From positions 124,001 through 188,000 of the forward strand of contig NZ_CYPW01000001.1 of assembly GCF_001458175.1 (NCBI RefSeq): DNA of 64,000 nt, read 5' to 3'. The notes beneath the pieces are model-generated. The model was not told the DNA's origin. It did no database searches and worked only from the letters and a program-made list of their open reading frames with translations. Positions within the stretch are counted from its first letter, which is position 1, and every line of letters starts with the position of its first letter. Position numbers and translations under genes: made by a program. This DNA comes from Shimia marina (lineage in GTDB: Bacteria > Pseudomonadota > Alphaproteobacteria > Rhodobacterales > Rhodobacteraceae). This document shows, piece after piece, positions 50,428 to 59,360 of the stretch.

Positions 50428-51086
50428 TAAAGTGGCCTTCCAGGCACACCCAGAATGCGCGATTGCGGCGGTACAGACCGGATGACCACCGTTCCTGCAG
50501 TGAGCATGGAGCCACGTCCGATCACGATAGGTTTGTCAGGCGTTCCATTGGAGATGATCGCGCCCGCCCCGACAAAAACGTCGTCCTCAATTTCAACATA
50601 GCCACTCACAATGGCACCCGGAGCGATGGTCACATAGTCGCCAATGGTCACGTCGTGACCGATACTGATGTTGATCATGAGCTGTGTGTGTTCGCCGATC
50701 TTGACACAGTTGCCCAGCATCGTGTTGGGACCAACATACGTGCCAACGCCAATCTCGATCGCCTTCCAAGGGGGCTCCTCCCTATCTCCATCAGAATGTT
50801 GCGCAAATCGCGCTCCAAGTGCGCTAAACTCCTCTGCGACCTTGCGCCGGATGCTTGGAGTGCCAGGACACAGAAGAAGATCGCTGGTGTCCACATAGTC
50901 CCGCTTCCATGTCTCAAGAGAGATCAGCGGCAATTGCGTATGTTGCTCAAAACCATCCTCAGAGCCCAAATCCATGAAAGCCACAACTTCATAGCCGCGA
51001 TCGGCCTGCGTAATCTCTTCATAAACGTACAGCGCCTGACCAGAGGTCCCATAAAGGACCATCTTTTTCTTTGTCCGGTCCGTCAT
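50427..51086 (-). CDS. NeuD/PglD-like sugar O- or N-acetyltransferase
   Basis: A 219-residue acyltransferase. An N-terminal Rossmann domain (MVLYGTSGQALYVYEEI) precedes a left-handed beta-helix of hexapeptide repeats (about residues 110-215: IEIGVGTYVGPNTMLGNCVKIGEHTQL, SIGHDVTIGDYVTIAPGA), closing PPQSRILGVPGRPL. GAGG lies before ATG 51086. Coupled to the DegT gene, so the amine made by that enzyme is its probable acceptor. The product is most likely an acetylated sugar for surface glycan. Confidence 0.87.
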   Translation of the reverse strand: MTDRTKKKMVLYGTSGQALYVYEEITQADRGYEVVAFMDLGSEDGFEQHTQLPLISLETWKRDYVDTSDLLLCPGTPSIRRKVAEEFSALGARFAQHSDGDREEPPWKAIEIGVGTYVGPNTMLGNCVKIGEHTQLMINISIGHDVTIGDYVTIAPGAIVSGYVEIEDDVFVGAGAIISNGTPDKPIVIGRGSMLTAGTVVIRSVPPQSRILGVPGRPL

Positions 51087-51135
51087 AGCAAAACCTCAAA
51101 CATCAGCACATTTCTCAAATTCAAAAAATCTCTCA

Positions 51136-52089
51136 TCAAGCCGCCGCACCTCTTTCAAAGAACACATCCTCAAGGGACAAAACGTGCTTCTGAAACATCT
51201 GGAGAATGGCGCTGTCGTATTCCGCCAGAGAGAAATCCAGAAAGGCCTCCTGCTCGCAGAGAAATTTGTGACGGTCAAAGACGTCACGGCGCTGATAGTG
51301 TAGCACGCGTACGTCCTCAGGAGAGGACAGGCCACAGCGCAGCATCGCATCTTCATTGGTGCAATTATACTGAGGCCCGAGTTGCAGAAACTGCACCCGT
51401 TCCATTTCGATGGCGACAGTCAAGGCCACCTGCAGAGCAAAAATATGCTTATTACCGGGCCGCAGCATGCGCGCCAGATCCAGCGTGATCTGCGCCATCC
51501 TCTTACCCAAAATCTCAAAGGCAGATCGGTTCATCACCGTGAAGCCCTGATTGATATACATCGGGCTTTTGCCCTGTGATGCAGGGGCCAGCGTATGATT
51601 GTAGTCAAACTCCGGCATGGGTACATCAAACAATGCAAAAGCCTTTTGCCACCATTCTCGATTTTCATCAGGGTCTTTGGAAAACGGGGATTGATGCGCC
51701 ATCATACCAGCCAGAGTCGGCCGATCCTGCGCCGCGACGATTTCAAGCAGCGGCTGAATGTCCTTGGTGATACACAGGTCCGCATCACACATGATGACCA
51801 CGTCTTTTTCAAGTGGATTGGCAATTCTGTCGATTACAGAGGCAAACTCCGTGGTCCGAACTTGTGGCGGGATAATCCGCCAATGCAGGTTGGGATCATC
51901 TTTGGACCAGGCATTGATCTCTTTGGTCAACTCCGGCGTCGGGTCTTTGGGCATGCCACCAACAGAGACGTGGATCGGCACAGTCTCATAGCTACCGCCC
52001 AAATTCCGCAGCGATTTCACCGCAAGTTTCACATTTGAGTAAAATCCATCGGTTGGCAAAATGGGAATTCTTATTTCAAAATCAACCAA
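51136..52089 (-). CDS. Putative GT-A-fold glycosyltransferase
   Basis: A 317-residue protein of unrecognised family with GT-A features. FEIRIPILPTDGFYSNVKLAVKSLRNLGG begins the nucleotide-binding fold, and VVIMCDADLCITKDI holds a DxD motif (about residues 97-103). Later NQGFTVMNRSAFE and CTNEDAMLRCG. The only possible start near the top is TTG (52087-52089) with AAGGA 6 nt upstream. It lies 49 bp before the acetyltransferase and probably transfers the sugar made by this cassette. No signal peptide or membrane segment. Donor and acceptor unknown. Confidence 0.65.
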   Translation of the reverse strand: MVDFEIRIPILPTDGFYSNVKLAVKSLRNLGGSYETVPIHVSVGGMPKDPTPELTKEINAWSKDDPNLHWRIIPPQVRTTEFASVIDRIANPLEKDVVIMCDADLCITKDIQPLLEIVAAQDRPTLAGMMAHQSPFSKDPDENREWWQKAFALFDVPMPEFDYNHTLAPASQGKSPMYINQGFTVMNRSAFEILGKRMAQITLDLARMLRPGNKHIFALQVALTVAIEMERVQFLQLGPQYNCTNEDAMLRCGLSSPEDVRVLHYQRRDVFDRHKFLCEQEAFLDFSLAEYDSAILQMFQKHVLSLEDVFFERGAAA

Positions 52090-52733
52090 ACTTTTTCCTT
52101 AAACTCTCCTCGCAATGCGCCGCGAAAAGGTCCTTTTTAAATTGCTCAGACACCCCAAACGGGCGACATCTTTTTAAAACTACATCCACACGGACGAAGA
52201 CCGAAGCCGGCTTCATACACACCCAAAAGTGTTGCTTTAGTACAAAGGCAACGCATCAAACTGCGCGGCATTCGTCATGAAAGGCTCCACTCGCCTCAAG
52301 CCTGCCCGGCCTGTTCAGGCTTTACAGTCTAGGCCACTCGCGATCTGCAAGATCGTCCCTGCTAGCGCTCCATTGCAGTTATCTCCGCGATATGAACCGT
52401 CGCTTGCCCAAAATGCTCTCAGCAACCGCACGGAGAGAAATCCAAAATTCTCCTGTAAACTCACAATTTACTTCACCGTGCCAGACGGCATACCGCCGTG
52501 ATCACAGGAAAATGTGTTAAAATTTATCGTAAAATAAATTAACTTGATGCGCTTTCGTGTCAATCTCAAAACACATGACAACGCAACGACCAGCCCATGA
52601 TTTTACAACCATGGTTAATTGCAATGCACCGTCTGACCACCTCACTTCTCACTGAAAATGAGCGGAAAGACGTGACTGCCTCAAAATGGGCCGGCAACCC
52701 AAAACGCAGGTGTGAGGACGTGCAAGCGCCGCT
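52090..52733. other. Long gene-free stretch between glycan cassette and urt operon
   Basis: 644 bp with no supported gene on either strand and a marked AT-rich part (about 52500-52630). Structures seen: AAGCCTG...CAGGCTT hairpin (52298-52322), GATCT-GCA-AGATC (about 52340-52354), and GAAGCCGGCTTC (52204-52215). These could be regulatory RNA, remnant DNA or chance. No terminator for urtE is obvious here. Confidence 0.55.
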
Positions 52734-53429
52734 TCACACAGAGACGCTGTCCAACAAGGCGCCACGGTCCATTTCTGTCTTGCTCCCCTGCAACAGCACC
52801 TCCCCACGGCGCAGCACCACAAAGCGATCGGCCAGATCATAGGCAAAGTCGAAATACTGTTCGACCAGCACAATCGCCATCTCTCCTTTGTCGCGCAGCA
52901 GTTTGATGACCTCGCCAATCTGCTGGATGATATTGGGCTGAATGCCCTCAGTCGGTTCATCCAGCAAAAGCAGTTTGGGCCGGGTGATCAGGGCCCGGGC
53001 GATGGCGAGTTGTTGTTGCTGCCCGCCGGAGAGATCCCCGCCGCGCCGGTTCTGCATTTCCTTGAGCACGGGAAACAGCTCAAACATCTCTTCCGGAACG
53101 ACCCGCTCTGACTTGGGCAGACAGTTAAAGCCGGTCTCCATGTTTTCGCGCACAGTCAGCAGCGGGAAGATCTCACGCCCCTGCGGCACAATGGCGACCC
53201 CTTTGTGAGCCAGCGCCTGCGCGGGAAGCGGCGGCAGCGCCTCCCCATCCAGCGACAGCGTGCCACCAGAGCGGGGATGGGTGCCGGAGATAGCTTTGAT
53301 CAGGCTGGTTTTACCGACGCCATTGGTGCCCATGACACAGGTGACTTCGCCCTGCTGCGCCTCCATCGAAATGCCATTGAGGATCTGGGAATGCCCATAG
53401 TGCAACGTGATGTCTTTGAGTGTCAGCAT
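52734..53429 (-). CDS. urtE: Urea ABC transporter ATPase UrtE
   Basis: A 231-residue ATPase of the LivF type. Walker A GTNGVGKTS, Q-loop VPQGREIFPLLTV, signature LSGGQQQQLAIARAL, Walker B LLLLDEPTEGIQPNII, H-loop VLVEQYFDFA. The DEPTEGIQPN stretch is characteristic of UrtE. It begins one base after urtD ends and is last in urtABCDE, so it works with UrtD at the UrtBC channel to import urea. Confidence 0.94.
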   Translation of the reverse strand: MLTLKDITLHYGHSQILNGISMEAQQGEVTCVMGTNGVGKTSLIKAISGTHPRSGGTLSLDGEALPPLPAQALAHKGVAIVPQGREIFPLLTVRENMETGFNCLPKSERVVPEEMFELFPVLKEMQNRRGGDLSGGQQQQLAIARALITRPKLLLLDEPTEGIQPNIIQQIGEVIKLLRDKGEMAIVLVEQYFDFAYDLADRFVVLRRGEVLLQGSKTEMDRGALLDSVSV

Positions 53430-53430
53430 C

Positions 53431-54171
53431 TCAGCGCTCCAGATAGACGTCGATCACATTCTGATCGGCGGTGACGTGATCCAGACTGCCCTCGGCCAGA
53501 ACGGCCCCTTCGTGCAGCACGGTGACTTTGCAATTGAGGCGGCGCACAAATTCCATGTCATGCTCCACCACCACCACGGCGCGGGTTTTGGCGGCTTCGA
53601 CCAGGATGTCGGTGGTGTGTTCGCGCTCTGCCGGGGTCATGCCTGCGGCGGGCTCATCCACCAGCAGCAGACGCGGCTCTTGGGCCAGCAACATGCCGAT
53701 TTCCAACCATTGCTTCTGCCCGTGGCTGAGTTCGCCGGAGGTGCGGGTGAGCTGATCGGTGAGGCCGATCTGTGCGGCAAGGTCATCCACCTTGGCGAGA
53801 TCCGCATCACTGGGCCGATAGGTCAGCACCGCAAACCAGCCGCGCGGCTTTTTGAGCGCCATCAGCAGGTTTTCCTGCACGGTCTGCTCTTCAAACACGG
53901 TGGGTTTCTGGAATTTGCGCCCGATGCCTTCCTGTGCAATGCGGGCCTCATTCATGCCCAGCAAGCTGATGGATTTCTCCCCCCAGATCACCCGACCTTC
54001 ATCCGGCCGGGTTTTGCCGGTGACAATATCCATAAAGGTGGTCTTGCCCGCCCCGTTGGGGCCAATCACCGCGCGCATTTCCGCCTCGCCGATCTGGAAC
54101 GACAGGTTGTTGATAGCGCGAAAGCCGTCAAAGGTGACCGAGACACCGGAAACTTCAAGAAGTGTGCTCAT
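53431..54171 (-). CDS. urtD: Urea ABC transporter ATPase UrtD
   Basis: A 246-residue ATPase of the LivG type: Walker A GPNGAGKTT, KFQKPTVFEEQTVQENL at the Q-loop, signature LSHGQKQWLEIGMLL (LSHGQ is typical of UrtD), Walker B LLLVDEPAAGMTPAE, H-loop VVEHDMEFV. Overlaps the urtC stop by 4 bases (ATGA). Confidence 0.94.
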   Translation of the reverse strand: MSTLLEVSGVSVTFDGFRAINNLSFQIGEAEMRAVIGPNGAGKTTFMDIVTGKTRPDEGRVIWGEKSISLLGMNEARIAQEGIGRKFQKPTVFEEQTVQENLLMALKKPRGWFAVLTYRPSDADLAKVDDLAAQIGLTDQLTRTSGELSHGQKQWLEIGMLLAQEPRLLLVDEPAAGMTPAEREHTTDILVEAAKTRAVVVVEHDMEFVRRLNCKVTVLHEGAVLAEGSLDHVTADQNVIDVYLER

Positions 54172-55349
54172 TGGGAGGCCTCCTTGGCCGCGCGACGGTC
54201 AGACAGGATGTCGATCAGCCCGCCAATGCCCTTGGGGGCAAAGAGCGTGACCAATACGAAGGACAGGCCCAAGAGCACCAGCCACCAGTCGACCCATTTG
54301 ATGGTGTAAAAGCCAAGGTTCACATCCGGGGCCTGCCCGCCGGTGAACCATGTGGACAGCAGGCTGACGAATGCCGCGCCAATCACCGCGCCGTAAAGCC
54401 GTCCGCGCCCACCGATGGCGACCCAGACTGCGAGATAGATCGAGGCAATCGGGGCGATTTCAGCGGGGTTGATGATGCCGGCCTGCGGGTAGTAGAGCGC
54501 CCCGGCGATGGCGGCGATGCAGGCGGTGAGCGTAAAGATCACCAGCTTGTAGGTCTCCACCGAATAGCCAAGGAAGCGCGCGCGGGCCTCATTGTCGCGG
54601 ATGCCACGAATGACAGAGCCGAATTTGCCGCTGACCAGCCAGGCACAGAGCACGTAACCCGCGCCAAGTGCTGCGGCCGACGCCCAGAAGAACCAGAGCG
54701 AGACATAATCCTGTGAGGCGGTCACGCCTGGCAGGTTTTGCAAACCCGAGAGACCATTGTTGCCGCGCAGGCCGCTGTCGTTCTGAAACAGATAGAGCGC
54801 CAGTGCGAGCGTCATGGCCTGCGTGAGGATGGAGAGGTAAACACCCGTCACGCGGCTGCGGAAGGCAAGCCAGCCAAAGATCAGCGCCAGAAGTCCGGGC
54901 ACCAGCAGAACCAGCGCCAGCTGGATGGTAAGGCTGTCAGCAAAGGCCCAGATCAGGGGGAAATCGCTGCTGCCGACGACGCCAAAGATCTGATTGCCGA
55001 TGGCGTCGATCACTTCGCCATCCGTAGGCGGGATTTCGGCGTTGGCGAGGCTGTCCACCACAATCAGGCGGGTGCGCTCATACATCAGCCACATGCCGAT
55101 CATATAGCCACCAAGGCCAAAGAAGGCGAAATGGCCAAGGCTGAGGATGCCCGTGTAGCCCCAGATCAGATCCATCGCGAGGGCGATCAGGCAGAGGCAC
55201 AGGGTCTTGCCCAATGTCTTGATAAAGCTCGTGGAAATCCCCCCCACGCCAAAGCCTTCGGACATGACAGTCACCAACAGGGTGAACAGCGCGAGGATGG
55301 CGAGGAAGATGAGAACCGAGGGGTTCTTGGCGATGAAACTACGCTGCAT
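54168..55349 (-). CDS. urtC: Urea ABC transporter permease UrtC
   Basis: A 393-residue LivM-type permease with eight to nine hydrophobic segments: IFLAILALFTLLVTVMSEG, LCLCLIALAMDLIWGYTGILSLGHFAFFGLGGYMIGMWLMY, AFRSRVTGVYLSILTQAMTLALALYLFQND, RGNNGLSGLQ, and YPQAGIINPAEIAPIASIYLAVWVAIGGRG. LGHFAFFGLGGY and RGIRDNEARARFLGY are UrtC-like. ATG 55349 with AGGAG; the frame is open to TTG 55367 with no benefit. It lies 193 bp after urtB, a gap holding two strong hairpins. Confidence 0.93.
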   Translation of the reverse strand: MQRSFIAKNPSVLIFLAILALFTLLVTVMSEGFGVGGISTSFIKTLGKTLCLCLIALAMDLIWGYTGILSLGHFAFFGLGGYMIGMWLMYERTRLIVVDSLANAEIPPTDGEVIDAIGNQIFGVVGSSDFPLIWAFADSLTIQLALVLLVPGLLALIFGWLAFRSRVTGVYLSILTQAMTLALALYLFQNDSGLRGNNGLSGLQNLPGVTASQDYVSLWFFWASAAALGAGYVLCAWLVSGKFGSVIRGIRDNEARARFLGYSVETYKLVIFTLTACIAAIAGALYYPQAGIINPAEIAPIASIYLAVWVAIGGRGRLYGAVIGAAFVSLLSTWFTGGQAPDVNLGFYTIKWVDWWLVLLGLSFVLVTLFAPKGIGGLIDILSDRRAAKEASQ

Positions 55350-55376
55350 GGGACAGGTCTCCTGCAAGCTGCACCT

Positions 55377-55430
55377 CCCGACCGAAAGGTCGGGCAGCCC
55401 CCGTACCGCCCCCCAACGGGGCGGGGGCTT
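55377..55430 (-). other. Two hairpins in the urtB-urtC gap
   Basis: CCCGACC-GAAA-GGTCGGG (55377-55394) is a perfect tetraloop hairpin, followed by a GC-rich hairpin with outer arms AGCCCCC / GGGGGCT (about 55396-55430). No T-tract. Probably mRNA processing or stabilising elements of the urt transcript. Confidence 0.55.
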
Positions 55431-55542
55431 GGTTGCAAATCATAGAATGGGTGGAAAGGGCGTGGCACATCATTGCGTTGTGCGTGTGGTGTGCGCCCCG
55501 TGCGGCACGAGGGCTGCCCTGTGTGTTGCACATCATCATGGT

Positions 55543-57513
55543 TCAATCCCCCGCCGCGCGGCCTTTGAGGGCGATGATGCCCCGTGGCCGGAATTGGATG
55601 AAAATGATGATGAAGATGATCATGTAGGTCTGGGCGGCCAAGGTGTTGGAGGGGTTCATCCACTCAATGCCTTTTTGCAGGAAGCCAATCATGGCGGCCC
55701 CCGCCAAGGTGCCCCAGATGTTGCCAACACCGCCGACAACCACTGTCATGAAGCTCTGCACGATGTAGTCGCTGCCCAGCTCAGAAGTGACTTTGGCAAA
55801 GAGACCAATGGCGACACCCGCGATGCCCGCGATGCCGGAGCCAAGGCCGAAGGTCAGCATGTTCACGCGATCGGGGTTGATGCCCATGGAGGCGGCCATG
55901 CGCGGGTTTTGCGTGACTGCGCGGGTTTCAAGGCCAAGGCGCGTGCGCTTCATGATGTAGAGAAAAACCGCGAGGAAGATCAGCGCAAGGATGAAGATCG
56001 CAATGCGGATGTAGCTGATGGAGACCACATCGTTCATCACCCATGCGCCATCGAGCCACCCCGGCGCGGTGAGCGGGCGCGCCTGCGTGCCGAAGATGTT
56101 CTTGGCAAGCTGTTGCAGCGCGATGGAGATGCCGAAGGTGGCCAACAGGGTTTCCAGCGGACGGGCCTGCAGCCAGCGGATCACCAGACGCTCCATCGCC
56201 ACACCGGCGGCAAAGGTCACGGCAAAGGCGGTGGGGATGGCGACGATGATGGAGAGCGTGTGATCGGGGATGATCTGCTGCACCACATAGCCGGTGTAAG
56301 CCCCCATCATGATGAACTCGCCATGGGCCATGTTGATGACCCCCATCACGCCAAAGGTGATGGCAAGGCCAATGGCGGCAAGGAAGTAGATCGAGGCCAG
56401 CGAGAGCGCATCCAGCGTGAGGTCCAGCGTCTGGTTGAGCCCCACTTTCAGCTCAATATCTTTCAGCGCCTGCGCGGCGGCATCGGTCACCGCTTCGGAC
56501 GGCTCCAGATAGGCATCAAAGAAGGTGTGCGCCGCCAGCGCGGCGTCAATCGCTGTGTCGGTCACGAAGGCGGGCACAGCACCTGCCTCTGCGAGCGCAG
56601 TATAGGCTGTCAGGCGGTTGCCCTCTGTGTTGAGCTTCGCCACAGGCACACCGCCCACACGCGCGCCTTCAATATGGGCGGCAAGCTCGCTGCGGATGTC
56701 AGCTTGGCTGATCCGCACAGGGGCGAGGTCTTTGGCCACCAACATGTCATAGGCACTCAGCCGGTCAAAATCCCCCTGCCCCGGTGTCAGGATGGCTGCA
56801 ATATTTGCCCCCTCTGGGACACTCCCCGCGACCACATCCCGCTTGGTTGTGAGCAGCGGGTTGAGCGTTGCGCGCACATCCACGCCCAGATCGCCAGCCA
56901 TATCGGCAATGGCGGCAAGGCGCGCGGCCTCATCGCTGTCATAGCCAATGGTCAAGAGCCGTTCGAGCCGCTGTTTCTGCGCCTTCAGCGCCGGGTCGCT
57001 CTCCGCCTCAATCGAGGCGCGCAGAGGGGCAAGCAGGCTGGCCTCCGGGTCGCGCTCAATTGACAGAAGCGCAGCGCGGCGGGCTTCAATGTTGGGATCA
57101 CTCAACTGAAACTGCACCAACGCCGTGCCGATCAGCGCGCGGATGCCGCTGTTGGGTTTGAGCTGTTTAAGCTCTGATTTGGCAAATTCCCCCACGCTTT
57201 CGCCGCTGTCAAAATCGGTCAGCGCGTAGGTTTTGCTGTCAATTTTCTCACCAATGAAAAACAGCCCGTCAGATTTGCGCTGCCACATATTCTTGGCGGC
57301 CCAGACCTCCAAAACAGTTTGCGCCTGCGGCAATCCAGAGGCGGCCACCGCATCAATGGCCGGACCAATGGTCTTGCGCGAGCTTTTCACGATCAGCGCC
57401 TGATGGTCTTGCAGGATCGGCTGAATGGCGGCGGCGGTCTGCGCCTGCCCCAGGCCGGGCGAAATCAGGCAGGCGGCCAAGAAGGCAAGGCCCGCCAAAA
57501 AGAGCTGTCTCAT
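55543..57513 (-). CDS. urtB: Urea ABC transporter permease UrtB
   Basis: A 656-residue LivH-type permease with a long N-terminal extension. The signal-like start MRQLFLAGLAFLAACLISPGLGQAQ leads into a predicted periplasmic domain of about 330 residues, then the membrane domain (from LDALSLASIYFLAAIGLAITFGVMGVINMAHGEFIMMGAY) with ETLLATFGISIALQQLAKNIFG, TFGLGSGIAGIAGVAIGLFAK and IWGTLAGAAMIGFLQKG. The large N-terminal domain is normal for UrtB. ATG 57513 lacks a clear ribosome site; ATG 57549 and TTG 57573 are alternatives. Confidence 0.92.
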   Translation of the reverse strand: MRQLFLAGLAFLAACLISPGLGQAQTAAAIQPILQDHQALIVKSSRKTIGPAIDAVAASGLPQAQTVLEVWAAKNMWQRKSDGLFFIGEKIDSKTYALTDFDSGESVGEFAKSELKQLKPNSGIRALIGTALVQFQLSDPNIEARRAALLSIERDPEASLLAPLRASIEAESDPALKAQKQRLERLLTIGYDSDEAARLAAIADMAGDLGVDVRATLNPLLTTKRDVVAGSVPEGANIAAILTPGQGDFDRLSAYDMLVAKDLAPVRISQADIRSELAAHIEGARVGGVPVAKLNTEGNRLTAYTALAEAGAVPAFVTDTAIDAALAAHTFFDAYLEPSEAVTDAAAQALKDIELKVGLNQTLDLTLDALSLASIYFLAAIGLAITFGVMGVINMAHGEFIMMGAYTGYVVQQIIPDHTLSIIVAIPTAFAVTFAAGVAMERLVIRWLQARPLETLLATFGISIALQQLAKNIFGTQARPLTAPGWLDGAWVMNDVVSISYIRIAIFILALIFLAVFLYIMKRTRLGLETRAVTQNPRMAASMGINPDRVNMLTFGLGSGIAGIAGVAIGLFAKVTSELGSDYIVQSFMTVVVGGVGNIWGTLAGAAMIGFLQKGIEWMNPSNTLAAQTYMIIFIIIFIQFRPRGIIALKGRAAGD

Positions 57514-57538
57514 GTGAGGAAGTCCGCGAATTGAAGGT

Positions 57539-57563
57539 TGGGGCCGCATCACGCGCGGCCCCA
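57539..57563 (-). other. Hairpin between urtA and urtB
   Basis: TGGGGCCGC / GCGGCCCCA, loop ATCACGC, 14 bp beyond the urtA stop and without T-tract, likely keeping UrtA mRNA levels above the rest of the operon. Confidence 0.6.
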
Positions 57564-57576
57564 GAAGGATCAAACC

Positions 57577-58857
57577 TTAGTAGTTCGACAGGGTCTGAAC
57601 GCAGGTCTTGGTCTCAGTGTTGTACATGCCGCAGTCCAGATCTTTCCAATCAGACACCAGCACGGCAGATTCTGGCAGGTAGTCCGTCCATGCGTCACCC
57701 GGCACCTCAGCGGTCTGAGAAATGATGTCAAACTGGCCATCTTCCTGAATTTCGCCAATCAGAACCGGCTTCGCCAGATGGTGGTTTGGCAGCATCACGG
57801 CGGTGCCGCCGGTCAGGTTCGGGTATTCCTGCCCGTACATCTCTGCGCGCACGGCATCCACTTCGGTGGAGCCGGCCTCGGTGGCGGCGTTCACCCACAT
57901 GTTAAAGCCGATATAATGGGCTTCCATCGGGTCGTTGGTGACACGCTCTTCGCCCATGGTAGCTTTCCATGTTTCCACAAACTCCGCGTTCACATCTGCA
58001 TCGGCGGACTGGAAGTAGTTCCACGCCGCGAGGTGGCCCACGAGGTTGGAGGTGTCCAGACCAGCCAGCTCTTCTTCACCCACGGAGAAGGCCACAACCG
58101 GAATGTCATCCGCAGAGATGCCAGCCGCCGCCAGCTCTTTGTAAAAACCAATGTTGGCGTCGCCGTTGATGGTGGAGATCACGCCAACCTTCTTGCCGTC
58201 CGCGCCCAGCGCCACAACATCGGCCACGATCTTGGACCAGTCAGAGTGGCCAAACGGGGTGTAGTTTACAAAGATATCCTCATCGGCAATGCCTTTGCCC
58301 TTCAGATAGCTTTCCAGAATGTTGTTGGTGGTACGCGGGTACACATAGTCAGTGCCCAGAAGCGCGAATTTCTCAACACCCAGTTCATCCAGGAAATAGT
58401 CGGTGGCCGGGATCGCCTGCTGGTTTGGCGCAGCACCGGTGTAGAACACGTTTTTAGAGCTTTCTTCGCCCTCATACTGCACCGGATAGAACAGCAGGCC
58501 ATTAAGCTCTTCAATCACCGGCAGCACGGATTTGCGGGACACGGATGTCCAGTTGCCAAAGATCACGTCCACCTCATGCACGGTCAGCAGCTCGCGCGCT
58601 TTTTCCGCAAACAGCGGCCAGTCAGAGGCAGGGTCTACAACCACCGCTTCGAGCTGTTTGCCCAGCAGGCCGCCCTTGGCATTCTGCTGATCAATCAGCA
58701 TCAGCATGGTGTCTTTCAGCGTGGTTTCAGAGATCGCCATCGTACCGGACAGGGAGTGCAGCACACCCACTTTGATGGTGTCGTCCTCGGCCATAGCAGC
58801 GCCTGCGAGTGAGGCAAAAACCAGAGATCCGGCGAGCGTGGATTTCAGAAAGGTCAT
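57577..58857 (-). CDS. urtA: Urea ABC transporter substrate-binding protein UrtA
   Basis: A 426-residue periplasmic binding protein. Signal peptide MTFLKSTLAGSLVFASLAGAAMA (cleavage near 23), then DDTIKVGVLHSLSGTMAISE, QNAKGGLLGKQLEAVVVDPASDWP, VIFGNWTSVSRKSVLPV, NGLLFYPVQYEGEESS and TGAAPNQQA, all typical UrtA (FmdD-like) signatures. ATG 58857 with AGGAG; the frame is open upstream for 90 codons with no homology. It begins urtABCDE and binds urea or short amides. No urease genes lie in the window. Confidence 0.95.
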   Translation of the reverse strand: MTFLKSTLAGSLVFASLAGAAMAEDDTIKVGVLHSLSGTMAISETTLKDTMLMLIDQQNAKGGLLGKQLEAVVVDPASDWPLFAEKARELLTVHEVDVIFGNWTSVSRKSVLPVIEELNGLLFYPVQYEGEESSKNVFYTGAAPNQQAIPATDYFLDELGVEKFALLGTDYVYPRTTNNILESYLKGKGIADEDIFVNYTPFGHSDWSKIVADVVALGADGKKVGVISTINGDANIGFYKELAAAGISADDIPVVAFSVGEEELAGLDTSNLVGHLAAWNYFQSADADVNAEFVETWKATMGEERVTNDPMEAHYIGFNMWVNAATEAGSTEVDAVRAEMYGQEYPNLTGGTAVMLPNHHLAKPVLIGEIQEDGQFDIISQTAEVPGDAWTDYLPESAVLVSDWKDLDCGMYNTETKTCVQTLSNY

Positions 58858-59360
58858 TCTTTTCTCCTGGCGGGGCGGCCACAGAAGAGCTTGCGCCCAA
58901 GGGCGTGCATCCGTTACCTGATCCCCGCAACTTCGTGTTGCAAACCGTGTGGCGGCCTCTTCGAGGTCCAATTCGTGGGCCGTCACACACCCCCCGTTTC
59001 CCAGCTCTGCGTTTCCCAGATGTCCTGTTCTGCGGTTGGCGCCCTTACCCTTTGACAGGGGCCGCATCATGGCAATTTTCCGCACCGCAGCGCTGTCGGA
59101 AATCCGCGCAATCGCACAAAAAATCAACACAACTGGCCGTTGGTGTTTGTTTTTTGGGCGAAATCCTTGGATCAGACAGGCAAACTCTGCATCAATTTGG
59201 GGCAGACGGTCACGCCGAGAGTCATTTCTTCATCACCTGATCGGCAACGCACAACACACGCCTAAGAAGAAACACATTCTTAATACGCACTTCCATTCAC
59301 AGAAAAACGCCCGCGGCGCAAACCGGCGGGCGTTTGAAAATTTTGATCTAAGAGGCGGAT
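58858..59360. other. urtA leader and promoter region, gene-free
   Basis: 503 bp between urtA and ychF. It contains the ychF terminator at its right end, and a long hairpin GTGTGGCGGCC / GGCCGTCACAC with 10 of 11 pairs (58947-58957 and 58978-58988), possibly part of the urtA leader. No sigma-54-type -24/-12 element was found on the minus strand. No convincing ORF. Confidence 0.5.
59303..59335 (-). terminator. Terminator of ychF
   Basis: AAACGCCCGC / GCGGGCGTTT stem (59305-59335) with an 11-nt loop and T-tract on the minus strand, 26 bp beyond the ychF stop. Confidence 0.8.

Noticed and set aside
52277-52501. Small ORFs in the 52.1-52.7 kb gap
   Set aside because: No ribosome sites, low-complexity sequence, no family resemblance.
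55207-57063. 618-codon plus-strand frame opposite urtBC
   Set aside because: His/Gly/Arg-rich shadow of the urea permease genes.
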